Shown: positions 41,356 through 50,428, counted from the stretch's first letter. The stretch is 64,000 bases of DNA from Akkermansia sp. (GCA_017517805.1 JAFWYD010000008.1:1-64000), one strand, 5' to 3'. Numbers and translations are program-made. The notes: generated by a model not told the origin, from the sequence alone.

Positions 41356-43587
41356 ATGCGAATACGCACTTCCATGTTGATGCTGGGGATGCTTGTTGCC
41401 GGAGTAGTACCGGCCCAGCAGGCGGTGGCGAAGGCCTCCGTTGAAAGCAAGCTGGCTCTCGCTCCGCTGGCGAGCACCTTGCCGAAGCCTGTGACTTCCG
41501 CGGTGGAGTTGGGCGATTATGCCAAGGTGCAATCGGAGCTTGTGAAACAACTGCAACAGCAGAAGCTGGGCCTCGATAATAAGCGGGCGCTGCACCTGGC
41601 TATGCTGCTGGAGCTTATACGGGAGACCGGACCTGATGTGATGAGCGCTTTTGCTGCGGGGAACAAGGAGCAGAAGCGTTTCCTTGATGCGCTAGTGAGG
41701 GACACCGAGTGGCTGGAACTTTACCTGACCTGTGGCCTTGTGCCTCACCAGAAGCCTGTCGGCCTGGAGGTATTATACCGTATCTGGAAGGAAGAGAACG
41801 GTGAGGTGCAGAATAAGGCACTTGCTGTGGCTCTGGCTTCGTGCTGGGGCGGTGGTGAAACCTGGCCCGATCCGGCCATTGCATCCGAATTGCCCGGCAA
41901 GTTCAACCCCGTGCGCCGCTATAAGTTCTTCCAGCGCCAGGAAGCCAGGGGGCTGCTTCACCCCAACTACAAGAACCTGCGCGCCTGGGAGCTGCGTTTT
42001 GTGGTGGCCAACCCCGGCCAGGATTGGGATGATGATTCTTATGAATTTGCGGCCAAGGCCATCAACCTGCCCTGGGATAAGTACCAGATAGCCTGTTGGT
42101 CTGCCACGTACACGGGTACTTCCAGATTCGGAGATACGGTGCAGGGGGGTGCCTATAATCTGCCGTATGCAGACGAAAGTAGTGCGGAGACTACCTTGCT
42201 CAACGGCGGGGTGTGCGGTGCGATGTCGCATCTGGGAGCAGTGGCCGCCATGGCTCATGGTATACCGGCATACACCTGCGGCCAGCCCGGCCATTGTGCC
42301 TACGCTGTGCGCCCGGAGCGCGGTAAGTGGATTGGCGGTTTCGGTGGCCCGGATGGCTATATGCACAATATGATTTTCGGGCATCGGGCTCCTACATCGT
42401 GCAATCTGATGGAGTCGGTATTTGCTGATGATGTGAAAGTGGCCCGCGCCTACCGCCTGAGTTTCTGCGCACGCGCGCTGGAGGCTGCGGGGGATGCTGC
42501 CGGAGCAGAGAAAATGTGGCGCGCCGCGCTGAAGGGGTCGCCCCTGCATCCGTTCTTCCGCTCGGCTTTGCATGCGCTGCTCGTGAAGCGCCATGCATCG
42601 GCGGATGAGTGTTACCAGTACCTCATCGAGGAGATGCTGCCTGAGTACGATGGCCACGGTGTGGCTGCCCTGGAGGCTTCGGAAGATTTGCTCGCTGCGC
42701 ATCCGGCGCTCGATGAGCAGAAGAAACTCGCTGTATACCGCATGCTTCACCAGGCGCTTTCATCGACTCCTGCCAGCTGGGCGGTGAAGATTGACGACAT
42801 GGTACAGAACCAGGTAGACAGTCTGACCCAGGTGACCAGCCGCCAGCGTTTTCTGGAAGATGCGTTTGCCGCCCACATGCAGCGGGGTGATGGCACAATC
42901 TTTGGGCAGCTGCTGGAGTGGGCTGTGAAGAATTATGTGCCGACTGAAGAGGGAAGCCTGATTTTCAGACGCGCGTTTGCCCGTGCGGCAGAAGTTGCCG
43001 GCGGCGCTGCCTCTGCCAGCGATGATGATGAGTCGCGCGCCCGGAAGATTGCGGGTGCGTACGATAAGGCCATCGTGGCGGCAGAGCAGGCCCGATCAGC
43101 TCCTGCGTTTGAGGCATTGACTCAGGGAGCTCTGGCTCTCCAGAAATCGGCTCCGCAGCCGCGTATCCTAGAAAAAATGGGCGAACTTGCCGGAAAACCG
43201 GGGGAGGCGGTGCTTTTCCGCATCTCTTCCACTTGCCGCCATGACGCACCGGCCTTCCATGCAGGTATCATGACCCCCCAGGGCGGTCGTTGCCACTCGG
43301 ATAAGGAACAACGCCCGACCATCATCACCGAGCTGAAGGATGTCTCCCAGGTTACGGGATGCATTATCCGCAAGACCGATGGTAACGAGAGACGCATGAA
43401 AAAGGCTATTGTTTCCACAAGTGAGGATGGTGCCACCTGGTTCTCCCGCGCAGCGACTGATGATATGCCCAAGGAGTGGGTGGCTCAGTTCCCTGAGGGA
43501 ACCCGGGCCAGATGGATTCGGCTGGAGTTTGTGAACGAACAGCCGGATTTTGCCCATATTTCTCACTTTGTTACATTCACACGCTAA
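41356..43587 (+). CDS. Secreted transglutaminase-like protein with a C-terminal discoidin-like domain
   Basis: A 743-residue exported protein. From ATG 41356 it has a basic start and a signal peptide ending near QQAVA. A Cys-His-Asp arrangement like transglutaminase/cysteine-peptidase folds is visible: Cys near 286 in NGGVCGAM, His near 313 in QPGHCAYAV and Asp near 333 in FGGPDGY. A helical region follows (about 370-620). The last 120 or so residues resemble an F5/8 type C (discoidin) sugar-binding module, with SEDGATWFS and RARWIRLEFV. TTGACT lies upstream, with a possible poor -10 box 7 nt from the ATG. It is followed closely by the thioredoxin-like gene. Confidence 0.68.
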   Translation: MRIRTSMLMLGMLVAGVVPAQQAVAKASVESKLALAPLASTLPKPVTSAVELGDYAKVQSELVKQLQQQKLGLDNKRALHLAMLLELIRETGPDVMSAFAAGNKEQKRFLDALVRDTEWLELYLTCGLVPHQKPVGLEVLYRIWKEENGEVQNKALAVALASCWGGGETWPDPAIASELPGKFNPVRRYKFFQRQEARGLLHPNYKNLRAWELRFVVANPGQDWDDDSYEFAAKAINLPWDKYQIACWSATYTGTSRFGDTVQGGAYNLPYADESSAETTLLNGGVCGAMSHLGAVAAMAHGIPAYTCGQPGHCAYAVRPERGKWIGGFGGPDGYMHNMIFGHRAPTSCNLMESVFADDVKVARAYRLSFCARALEAAGDAAGAEKMWRAALKGSPLHPFFRSALHALLVKRHASADECYQYLIEEMLPEYDGHGVAALEASEDLLAAHPALDEQKKLAVYRMLHQALSSTPASWAVKIDDMVQNQVDSLTQVTSRQRFLEDAFAAHMQRGDGTIFGQLLEWAVKNYVPTEEGSLIFRRAFARAAEVAGGAASASDDDESRARKIAGAYDKAIVAAEQARSAPAFEALTQGALALQKSAPQPRILEKMGELAGKPGEAVLFRISSTCRHDAPAFHAGIMTPQGGRCHSDKEQRPTIITELKDVSQVTGCIIRKTDGNERRMKKAIVSTSEDGATWFSRAATDDMPKEWVAQFPEGTRARWIRLEFVNEQPDFAHISHFVTFTR

Positions 43588-43602
43588 TCCCGTTTTACTG
43601 AT

Positions 43603-44985
43603 ATGAGAATCATGTTGATATTGCTGGTGCTGGTGGGACTCGCAGGCGGTGGCATTTATTATTGCAAGCCTGAGCTGCTGGATAAGTTGGGGATTTTGCC
43701 CGCCACAACCGTAGCAGAGCCTTCTGCTGCAGGGCAGGTGCCTGTTGATTCGGTGCTCTCCCTGCCGTTTCTGGATAACCAGGAGGCCCGCGCCCGGGCC
43801 AGGGCAGAGGGGTGTCCCGTGCTCATCATCTGGCATGGCTCGGATTGGCTGCCCCATGCTGCAGCGCTCATCAAGGAGTGGCGCAAGCTGGAGAAGAAGA
43901 ATCTGCCGCTTGTTCTGGGGCAGATTGATGAGAAACAGGGCTCTACGCCGGAGCTTCACGAGCGTGAGAAGCTGCTGCCCGTGGCTGCATTTACTGATTT
44001 GCCGGTGGCGGTGCTTCTGGCTCCCGATGATACGCTGCTCGGTATCTACACTGGCAAGATTGTGCAGACCGCAGCTGCTTTGGAAAATGCGGTGCAGAAA
44101 ACCCTTGCTCGCATGCCGGAGTATATGGCGCTCGTCGAGCAGGCCCGCACGGTTGAAGGAGTGCAGGGGGCCCGGGCTGCGGCGCAGGCGCTGGCCATGC
44201 AGCCCTATGCTACGGCCTGCCGTAACCGCCAGCTCAAGGATATAGTGAACCGCAAGGACCCCGCGCATGAAACGAAGTTGCGTTTTCTCTACGGCATGGA
44301 CCACATGGGCATGTACGATGAAATCAATGCTGTGCTCAATGGCGGTAAAGGGGCAGATGCGAAGTTCAAGGGGCCTGAGCGCAAGTTTGCAGAGGCGGCT
44401 GACTTTGCCCGCTCCATCCTGGCCCTGCCGGGGGTGAACAAGACGCTCCAGCAGCAGTGGACCTCCGGCCTCGCCTACATTTACCGCGAGCAGTACAGGC
44501 AGAATCAGGATGCCGATGTACGCAGCAGACTTGTGGAATGCTACAGGAAGGTGGTAGCCATTGACCCCGAGAGCGAGTATGGTAAGGGCGCTGCCCGCTG
44601 GGCTCGTTATTGGGATGAGTCTGTGCCATACGAATTTGATTCCATGTTCTACGATAGCGGTGATATGACGACCGACTTCGAGAAGGAATGGCGGGTCGAT
44701 GTGTCAAAACTGATGAAGGGGGCCGGCGTATACACTTTCTCGTTGCATCCATCTAAGAAGGGCCGCATGACCACGCGCGGCTTCCAGCTGTATGCTGGTG
44801 GAAAGCATGTGTGCGATGCTTCCGGTATCCCGGCCGATAAGGATACGAAGAGCGTTACGTTCCAGGTGCCCGCCCCGCTCAAGGGCAAGGTGGAGGTGCG
44901 TTTCAAGGCCCGGTGCTTTGATGGCTGGTTCAACTGCGCCGGGGAGATGCAGATGAAGAAGGGCGGCGTGCTCGCCCCAATCTGA
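43603..44985 (+). CDS. Membrane-anchored thioredoxin-like protein without CxxC
   Basis: A 460-residue protein with an N-terminal anchor (about 1-22). A thioredoxin-fold-like domain (about 60-165) has CPVLIIWHGSDWLPHAAALI where a redox protein would have WCxxC, so it is not expected to be a disulfide reductase. A helical region and a C-terminal beta-rich domain (about 340-460, YTFSLHPSKKGRMTTRGFQLY) follow. It starts 15 bases after the transglutaminase-like gene, so both probably act together at the cell envelope. The exact role is unknown. Confidence 0.65.
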   Translation: MRIMLILLVLVGLAGGGIYYCKPELLDKLGILPATTVAEPSAAGQVPVDSVLSLPFLDNQEARARARAEGCPVLIIWHGSDWLPHAAALIKEWRKLEKKNLPLVLGQIDEKQGSTPELHEREKLLPVAAFTDLPVAVLLAPDDTLLGIYTGKIVQTAAALENAVQKTLARMPEYMALVEQARTVEGVQGARAAAQALAMQPYATACRNRQLKDIVNRKDPAHETKLRFLYGMDHMGMYDEINAVLNGGKGADAKFKGPERKFAEAADFARSILALPGVNKTLQQQWTSGLAYIYREQYRQNQDADVRSRLVECYRKVVAIDPESEYGKGAARWARYWDESVPYEFDSMFYDSGDMTTDFEKEWRVDVSKLMKGAGVYTFSLHPSKKGRMTTRGFQLYAGGKHVCDASGIPADKDTKSVTFQVPAPLKGKVEVRFKARCFDGWFNCAGEMQMKKGGVLAPI

Positions 44986-45016
44986 TTCCTGCTTCCTGTC
45001 CGTTCTTCACTGATTT

Positions 45017-45051
45017 CAAAAAGGCCACGCTGCTTCTTGCAGCGTGGCCTT
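45017..45051 (-). terminator. hpf terminator
   Basis: A perfect 13-bp stem (AAGGCCACGCTGC/GCAGCGTGGCCTT), followed on the minus strand by TTTTT. It may also stop the convergent thioredoxin-like gene. Confidence 0.88.
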
Positions 45052-45083
45052 GAAAATTGCCAGAGTTTACGAGTGGTGGGCTC

Positions 45084-45680
45084 TTATGCTTTCAACTCGT
45101 TGCCCAGCTCGATGATGGAGTATTCGCCCGGGCACAGGCGGTAGACAATCTGCAGCACGTTGCGGCGGGCATTGCGGTACAGCACAAAGGGCTTGCCGGA
45201 GATTTCCAGCTCCATGATGGCATCTTCTTTGTACATGGTGCGCAGGTCGTAGCCTTCGCGCGTGACACGTACCGGCTTCGGGTCCTCCGGTGCATCTGCG
45301 TCCACATCGTAGTCGAGCACTTCCTCTTCGTAGACCTTTTCATCCAGCTTGCGGATGCTCTTGGAGCGGTGCGGGCGGAAATGCTTCATCAGGCGCGTCT
45401 TGTGCTTGCGCATACGGCGCATGATCTTCGTGATGGTCTCGTCGATGGCTGCGTACAAATCATCGCAAGAGGTAGATGCCTGAATAGTGATATGGTCGGC
45501 GCAGAAAAGTACGATTTCGGCCATCTGTCGTTCCTTCTGTACATCCACCACCACGCGGGCTTCCACGATTTTCGGATAATCGATGTGGATGGCCTCTATC
45601 TTCTTTGTGGCAAATTCGCGGATGGCATCAGTCACTTCAATATGACGGCCCGTAACAGTAATATTTGTATCACTCGGCAT
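45084..45680 (-). CDS. hpf: Ribosome hibernation promoting factor, long form
   Basis: Binds 30S subunits and promotes inactive 100S ribosomes under stress. The 198-residue protein has the S30AE domain (about 5-105: NITVTGRHIEVTDAIREFATKK, then VDVQKERQMAEIVLF) and the C-terminal dimerisation domain (about 135-198, RNARRNVLQIVYRLCPGEYSIIEL). This makes it the long HPF type. It has a true leader of about 70 nt and a GAGGT Shine-Dalgarno site, unlike many neighbours. Confidence 0.93.
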   Translation of the reverse strand: MPSDTNITVTGRHIEVTDAIREFATKKIEAIHIDYPKIVEARVVVDVQKERQMAEIVLFCADHITIQASTSCDDLYAAIDETITKIMRRMRKHKTRLMKHFRPHRSKSIRKLDEKVYEEEVLDYDVDADAPEDPKPVRVTREGYDLRTMYKEDAIMELEISGKPFVLYRNARRNVLQIVYRLCPGEYSIIELGNELKA

Positions 45681-45756
45681 GGTTATTACCTCTTTCTATT
45701 GGTTTGGTTGGTTTCTGTGCAGCAGCGGTGCGCATCGCTACCGTTCTGCAATACTC

Positions 45757-45784
45757 ATGATAACCTGCTTTGTGATTTTTGCAA
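45757..45784 (-). promoter_or_regulatory. hpf promoter
   Basis: TTGCAA, 16-bp spacer, TATCAT, about 76 nt upstream of the ATG. Confidence 0.5.
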
Positions 45785-45843
45785 GATAATTCTGCTTTGC
45801 ATAGCAAAATTTCTGCATAACGGCGCGGAATACACCGCCTGGC

Positions 45844-46107
45844 TCATGCTAGGGCTCCCAGGTCGGTGCCATCCGGTATTTCCACCAGCTTGATGCGTCC
45901 GCTGCTGCCATGCACGACTTCGATGGATGATTTGGATACCCCGAGAGCCTTGGCAAGGAAGAGGATGATTTCCTTATTGGCCTTGCCCTCTACCGGTGGT
46001 GCTGCAATCTTGACCTTCAGCACGCGGCCGACCTGGGGGTAATCATCCTCCCAGCCCAGAATTTCATTTTTCCTGGCTCCGGGGGTGACTTTAAGGGCGA
46101 GTTTCAT
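45844..46107 (-). CDS. DUF167/YggU family protein
   Basis: A small 87-residue protein starting MKLALKVTPGARKNEI, matching the YggU family throughout: VKIAAPPVEGKANKEIILFLAKALGVSKSSIEVVHG is the conserved core (about residues 32-68). Its biochemical role is not established. It overlaps the preceding gene by 17 bases and is the last gene of the secDF operon. ATG 46107 is preferred; the longer frame is a shadow. Confidence 0.9.
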   Translation of the reverse strand: MKLALKVTPGARKNEILGWEDDYPQVGRVLKVKIAAPPVEGKANKEIILFLAKALGVSKSSIEVVHGSSGRIKLVEIPDGTDLGALA

Positions 46108-46954
46108 CAGTTTGTTCAATGAGGAGTTGAGCCAGTGCCGGGAGGCGGGTGAGGGTCTTGCCGCAGGAGGCAGCATCCTGCGGGGTGGGCAGGTCGCGCT
46201 GCGTGTGCACTCCTTCAGTAAGCAGGAAGGGCAGCAGCACGATGCGGTGCGATTTCATCTGCCGGAGAGTCGCCTGGGCGCTGGGTGCCTGCGTGAAGTA
46301 CCCCAGGCGTATTTCCCGGCCTGGCAGCAGTTCGCGCAGGCGGCGGCAGAACAAGGCTGGTTCCGGCGGTGCTTCCGGCAGGGTGGAGTCATGCGCGACG
46401 ACGAGGATGCCACTTTGCTCATCGAGCCGGGGTCGCAGCTCCCGGGCGCAGGCTTCTGCCAGCCAGGGAGAGGCTCCCAGCACCGGCTGGAAATAGAAAT
46501 CCGGCTTCGTGTTGCCGTATGCCTGCTGCAGTTTGCTTGCAAGTTTGCTGCCGCTGCTCGTGCCGCTGAGCATGAACATCGGGTACACGAGTATCGGGGT
46601 GCCGGGCGGAGGAAGGAGTGAGGTGTCTAAATTGTTCAGATGGCAGCGGTAAACCCGGCTTTGTGGCATGCGGATACCAGGCGGGTTGAGGTGCATTCCT
46701 TGCTCATTGTAGCTGACAATGAGATAATTGCGTTTCCATTTTTTATGGTGGCAGTACACCAGAATGACAGCGCCGATTACAGCGAGCTGGGCGATGGCAA
46801 AATGGAAATAGATAAGCCCCCTGAGGTGGTGTTTCACCTCAGGGGGCAGGGAATGGGAATCGAGCCGCGCACCGCAGTCCACGGAACCCCATACAGCCGC
46901 CGCGAAGACAGCGGCGCAGAGCAGGAGGAGTGCGTAGAAGAATCTGCGGTTCAC
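46091..46954 (-). CDS. Membrane-anchored CbiX-like (class II chelatase fold) protein
   Basis: A 287-residue protein. Two N-terminal transmembrane helices (about 5-25 and 48-70) precede a cytoplasmic domain. The C-terminal part (about 170-275) resembles CbiX/sirohydrochlorin chelatases: GILVVAHDST, IRLGYFTQAPSAQATL and LLPFLLTEGVHTQRDLP, with two candidate metal-binding His residues. Whether it inserts a metal into a tetrapyrrole is unknown, and no cobalamin or siroheme gene is nearby. It lies 21 bases after secDF and overlaps yggU. Confidence 0.65.
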   Translation of the reverse strand: MNRRFFYALLLLCAAVFAAAVWGSVDCGARLDSHSLPPEVKHHLRGLIYFHFAIAQLAVIGAVILVYCHHKKWKRNYLIVSYNEQGMHLNPPGIRMPQSRVYRCHLNNLDTSLLPPPGTPILVYPMFMLSGTSSGSKLASKLQQAYGNTKPDFYFQPVLGASPWLAEACARELRPRLDEQSGILVVAHDSTLPEAPPEPALFCRRLRELLPGREIRLGYFTQAPSAQATLRQMKSHRIVLLPFLLTEGVHTQRDLPTPQDAASCGKTLTRLPALAQLLIEQTDETRP

Positions 46955-46975
46955 GCTGGGAGCGGGTGTGGTTGG

Positions 46976-49513
46976 TTACACGCCTGCTGCTTCTTCGGCC
47001 TCCTGCAGTTCCTTGCGAAGGTCGCCGCGCTTATCGAAGTAGAGCACCACGGGCGAAGCGATGTAGATGGAGGAGTAGGTGCCGATGAAGATACCCAGGA
47101 GCATGGTGATGGAGAAGTCCCACATGGCGGGACCACCCAGCGCCAGCAGGGCCACCAGGGCGGCGAGGGTGGAACCGGAGGTCAGCAAGGTACGCGACAG
47201 CGTGCTGTTGATGGCTTCGTTCATGATGTCGATGAGCTTCTCGCCGGGATCTGCCATGCGCAGGTGCTCGCGGATACGGTCGTAAATCACGATGGTATCG
47301 TTGATTGAGTAACCTGCAACGGTGAGGAAGGCACCGATGTGGATGATGTTGAGCTCGGTACCCAGCACTACCACCAGGATGATGATGGCCAGTACGTCAT
47401 GCACGGTGGAGAAGAAGGCACCCATGGCGAAGGACCACTCGAAGCGGATGGCCAGGTAGAGCGTGATGCCCAGCATGCCGGCGGCGAGGGCGATGAGGGC
47501 TGTCTTGAAGAAGGCCGAGCCGAGGGAGGCGCTCACTTCTTCAACAGAGGGAGCCTGGAGCTCACTTATGCCGGGCACTTTTGCGCGCAACTCCTTGTCG
47601 ATATTCATGGCTTCATCCTTATTCGCGCAGCGGATCTTGATGTTGGTATCTGTGGCCGTGGTGAACTGCTGCACGGTGGCAGCCTTGGAAAGCGGCATGG
47701 CCATGACGGTCTTTTCCACCTGCGCATAGTCTACCTTGCTGTCGCCGGGCAGCACGTAGGTGGCGGTGGAACCGCCCATGAAGTCGACACCCAGGGCGCT
47801 CTCGCCGCGTACAAACACCGAGTAGGCAAGACCCAGGATGAGGATGACCGAGGAGCCGATCATGGCGTGCTTGCGGTACTTCATGAAGTCGAATACCTTG
47901 CCATGGAAGGGAGCGCGGGCAAAGGTGAATTCCTTCAGAAGCCCCAGGTGCTCAGCCCAGAAGAAGAGTACGCGCGTGACAACAACCGCACCGATGAGGG
48001 ATGTAATGATACCCACGCTGGTGGTCACGGCAAAGCCCTTGATGGAGCCGCTGGCAATCCAGAAGAGAATGACGGCGGTGATAAGGGAGGTGATGTTGGA
48101 GTCCCAGATGGCAGAGAAGGCCTTTTCGTAGGCCTGGCGCAGGCAGACCAGGAAGGGGCGGCCGGCGGCGCGCTCCTCACGCATGCGTTCGTAAATAAGC
48201 ACGTTTGCATCGATGGCTACACCCATGGTCAGCACAATACCGGCGATACCTGGCAGGGTGAGCACGAAGCCGAAGAGGCTCATGAGACCCAGCAGGGCAA
48301 TGGCGTTGAACGTGAGACCCACCATGGCCACTATGCCGGCGCTGCGGTAGTACCAGTAGCAGAAGGCAAAGATGCCGAGCAGACCCACAAGGCCTGCGAT
48401 ACCGCTCTGCTCCAGAGCGCTCTGCCCCAGCTGGGCTGATACGTCCTTGCGGCCTTCGACCTTGAGATCGCTGGAGAGCGGGTTGGCCAGGGCCTTGGAA
48501 ATATCCTCCGGTTCACCTTTGCCGTTCAGACCGCTGATGTTGAAGTCCTTGTGGAGTACGGCCTGCACCACCGGGGCGCACTTGATCTGGTTGTTGAGCA
48601 CCACGGCAAGGCGGTCGCGGCCAATCTGCATGGCACCGGTGAGGCGGCCCATGCGGTCGGCACCGGTGCGGTTGAGCACCACGTCCACATAGCCCTTGCG
48701 CACGTAGTCGGGCTGGGCGCGGGAAACTTCCTTGCCGGTGATGTACACATCTTTCTGCATGGCGGCATAGGGTTTCTGGAGCACCATGTATTCTACCACG
48801 GCGCGGCCGTGCTTATCCACCTCGGGTTCGCCCGTCTCCTCGTTGATGTGGGGGTAGGGCAGAATCATGTAGTCATTCAGGCCGAATTTGCCAGGGATAC
48901 GCGGCATGGCAGGTTTACGGGCCTTGGTGTTGCCGGCGGCTACCTCAGCTTCATAGGCGGCAACTTTCTGCTCGTATGCCATGATGAGCTCGTAGGTTTC
49001 CGGGTCGTTGATGACGCGCTCGGATTCCTGGTAGACGGAGAGCAGCTCCAGCTTGGCCATCTTGGTGAGCATCTTGACCATGGCATCCAGCTTTTCCTTG
49101 TTCTTCTCCGGGTCGCTGTCCTGCTGGGGAATCTGGATGAGAATCTTATTGCCGGAGTGCAGAATCTGCACTTCACTCGTGCCGGTGGCATTCAGTCGCT
49201 CGTTGAGGATATCGCAGGCTTGCTGCATATCGGCCTCTGTGGGCGGTGCCATTTCGCCATGGTCGTTGAGCTTGGGTTGCACTTCAAGGGTGAGCTCCAC
49301 ACCGCCCCGGATGTCGATACCGTAGTGCATGCCGTTGAGGAATAGCGAAAGCAGTGAGAACGAGCACAGACCAATGATGAAGAATGTGCCGGCGTTGCGC
49401 TTTACCTTGTCTTCCTCGGCTGCCAGATACCAGAAAAACAGCACGATGAGCAGAATGCCCACGATGAAGTAGAAGGCCGGTGTGTGAATGATGCTCTGTA
49501 AGAACTGGAACAT
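46976..49513 (-). CDS. secDF: Protein translocase subunit SecDF (fused)
   Basis: Membrane complex that uses the proton gradient to complete Sec-dependent export. SecD and SecF are fused in one 845-residue chain starting MFQFLQSI. The SecD half has the DIRGGVELTLEV motif, the periplasmic P1 domain and LPGIAGIVLTMGVAIDANVLIYERMREE. The SecF half has GVDFMGGSTATYVLP and VAGYSINDTIVIYDRIRE. Twelve transmembrane segments are expected. No ribosome-binding site is visible upstream of 49513. Confidence 0.95.
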   Translation of the reverse strand: MFQFLQSIIHTPAFYFIVGILLIVLFFWYLAAEEDKVKRNAGTFFIIGLCSFSLLSLFLNGMHYGIDIRGGVELTLEVQPKLNDHGEMAPPTEADMQQACDILNERLNATGTSEVQILHSGNKILIQIPQQDSDPEKNKEKLDAMVKMLTKMAKLELLSVYQESERVINDPETYELIMAYEQKVAAYEAEVAAGNTKARKPAMPRIPGKFGLNDYMILPYPHINEETGEPEVDKHGRAVVEYMVLQKPYAAMQKDVYITGKEVSRAQPDYVRKGYVDVVLNRTGADRMGRLTGAMQIGRDRLAVVLNNQIKCAPVVQAVLHKDFNISGLNGKGEPEDISKALANPLSSDLKVEGRKDVSAQLGQSALEQSGIAGLVGLLGIFAFCYWYYRSAGIVAMVGLTFNAIALLGLMSLFGFVLTLPGIAGIVLTMGVAIDANVLIYERMREERAAGRPFLVCLRQAYEKAFSAIWDSNITSLITAVILFWIASGSIKGFAVTTSVGIITSLIGAVVVTRVLFFWAEHLGLLKEFTFARAPFHGKVFDFMKYRKHAMIGSSVILILGLAYSVFVRGESALGVDFMGGSTATYVLPGDSKVDYAQVEKTVMAMPLSKAATVQQFTTATDTNIKIRCANKDEAMNIDKELRAKVPGISELQAPSVEEVSASLGSAFFKTALIALAAGMLGITLYLAIRFEWSFAMGAFFSTVHDVLAIIILVVVLGTELNIIHIGAFLTVAGYSINDTIVIYDRIREHLRMADPGEKLIDIMNEAINSTLSRTLLTSGSTLAALVALLALGGPAMWDFSITMLLGIFIGTYSSIYIASPVVLYFDKRGDLRKELQEAEEAAGV

Positions 49514-49536
49514 GATGCTAATAGGTGAACCGCACC

Positions 49537-49564
49537 ATTCTGCCAGTTTTTTACCCTGCGTCAA
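49537..49564 (-). promoter_or_regulatory. Putative secDF promoter
   Basis: TTGACG, 16-bp spacer, CAGAAT, 23 nt upstream of the ATG. Confidence 0.45.
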
Positions 49565-49697
49565 GTCCGCAGGACGTCATAGTTTGTGCGCGCGCGTGAA
49601 ATCTGCGGCAGGGTCGGTTCCCGATTTCACCTGAAACGCGGTACCGGGGGGCAGAATCTGCTGGCAGAATGTCCGCAGCAGGTGTACAACAAGCGTC

Positions 49698-50222
49698 ATG
49701 GGATTTACAACTGCCGTAACACTGATGAGTACCGCCGCTGCCGTGGCGGGCAAAGCCGTCGAGGCCTCTGCCGAGCGCAAGCAGGCTCGAGATATGCAGG
49801 CCGCAGCCGAAGAACGCCGCCGCCTGGCCGAACAACAGGCCAGGGCTGTCTCGCGTACTGCCGTCGAAAACCAGCGCCGTGAGCTTCGCAATGCGCAGAT
49901 GGAGCTTTCCTCTGCCCGGGCTGATGCTGCAGCATCAAATATTTCCGGCTCTGGTACTGCTGAGACGCGCGAGCTGGATCTTGCCACCCGGCTGGAGGAT
50001 GATATCAACAACCGTACCAATGCCGCCCTGCAGGAGGCTAATACCATACGCACCCAGGGTGAGTACGATGCCCGCGACCTGGAAACCCAGGCCAGCCAGG
50101 CCCGCCTGCGCAGCAAGGGAGCCTGGCTCGGGGCTGCCGGTGGCTTGTTCCGCGGGCTCAGTTCTGTTGATTGGAATTCTCTGAATTCAGGGCGTTCAAA
50201 TAAAAATGCAAAGCAAGCTTGA
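49698..50222 (+). CDS. Orphan phage-structural-like coiled-coil protein
   Basis: A 174-residue protein beginning with a hydrophobic MGFTTAVTLMSTAAAVAG, then a long Ala/Arg/Glu/Gln helix, a Gly/Ser break (SNISGSGT) and a final Gly-rich stretch GAWLGAAGGLFRGL. This composition resembles internal virion proteins of short-tailed phages, but no other phage gene is present. TACAAC ends 7 nt before the ATG. Its last 65 bases overlap the RHH gene on the other strand. It is best seen as a domesticated or relict phage gene; confidence in that origin is low. Confidence 0.5.
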   Translation: MGFTTAVTLMSTAAAVAGKAVEASAERKQARDMQAAAEERRRLAEQQARAVSRTAVENQRRELRNAQMELSSARADAAASNISGSGTAETRELDLATRLEDDINNRTNAALQEANTIRTQGEYDARDLETQASQARLRSKGAWLGAAGGLFRGLSSVDWNSLNSGRSNKNAKQA

Positions 50223-50322
50223 GCACCGAGGTGCGGTCCAGCGAACGCTGAAGGGCAAAGGCTTCAAGACGGTGGAAGAGTGATTCTTCGCAGCGGAAGG
50301 TTATCATGTGGAGTGCGGGCAT
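50158..50322 (-). CDS. Ribbon-helix-helix DNA-binding protein
   Basis: A 54-residue protein with a compact RHH layout: beta strand MITFRC (residues 6-11), helix A ESLFHRLEAFALQRSL, and helix B DRTSVLKLALHFYLNAL. These small dimeric repressors bind inverted repeats. ATG 50322 is chosen because a promoter ends 6 nt upstream; MITF at 50307 is an alternative. A 13-bp perfect inverted repeat overlaps the -10 box and start codon, pointing to autorepression. The 3' end overlaps the phage-like gene convergently. Confidence 0.72.
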   Translation of the reverse strand: MPALHMITFRCEESLFHRLEAFALQRSLDRTSVLKLALHFYLNALNSENSNQQN

Positions 50323-50343
50323 ACTACAACTATGCCCGCACTC
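50311..50343. promoter_or_regulatory. 13-bp inverted-repeat operator at the RHH gene
   Basis: GAGTGCGGGCATA and TATGCCCGCACTC are exact reverse complements separated by CTACAAC. The repeat covers the -10 box and the RHH start codon. Confidence 0.75.
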
Positions 50344-50357
50344 CTGCATGTTTGCAA
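50329..50357 (-). promoter_or_regulatory. RHH gene promoter (leaderless arrangement)
   Basis: TTGCAA, 17-bp spacer, CATAGT, then 6 nt to ATG 50322. Confidence 0.6.
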
Positions 50358-50428
50358 GCAATGTTATATCGCAATGCGCCTAATGTCTGATACGGGCTGC
50401 GCGCGAGCGCAGGAAACCGGCCTCCGGT

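Noticed and set aside
49698..50222. Prophage
   Set aside because: Only one virion-like gene is present. No integrase, terminase, portal or attachment repeats are seen nearby.
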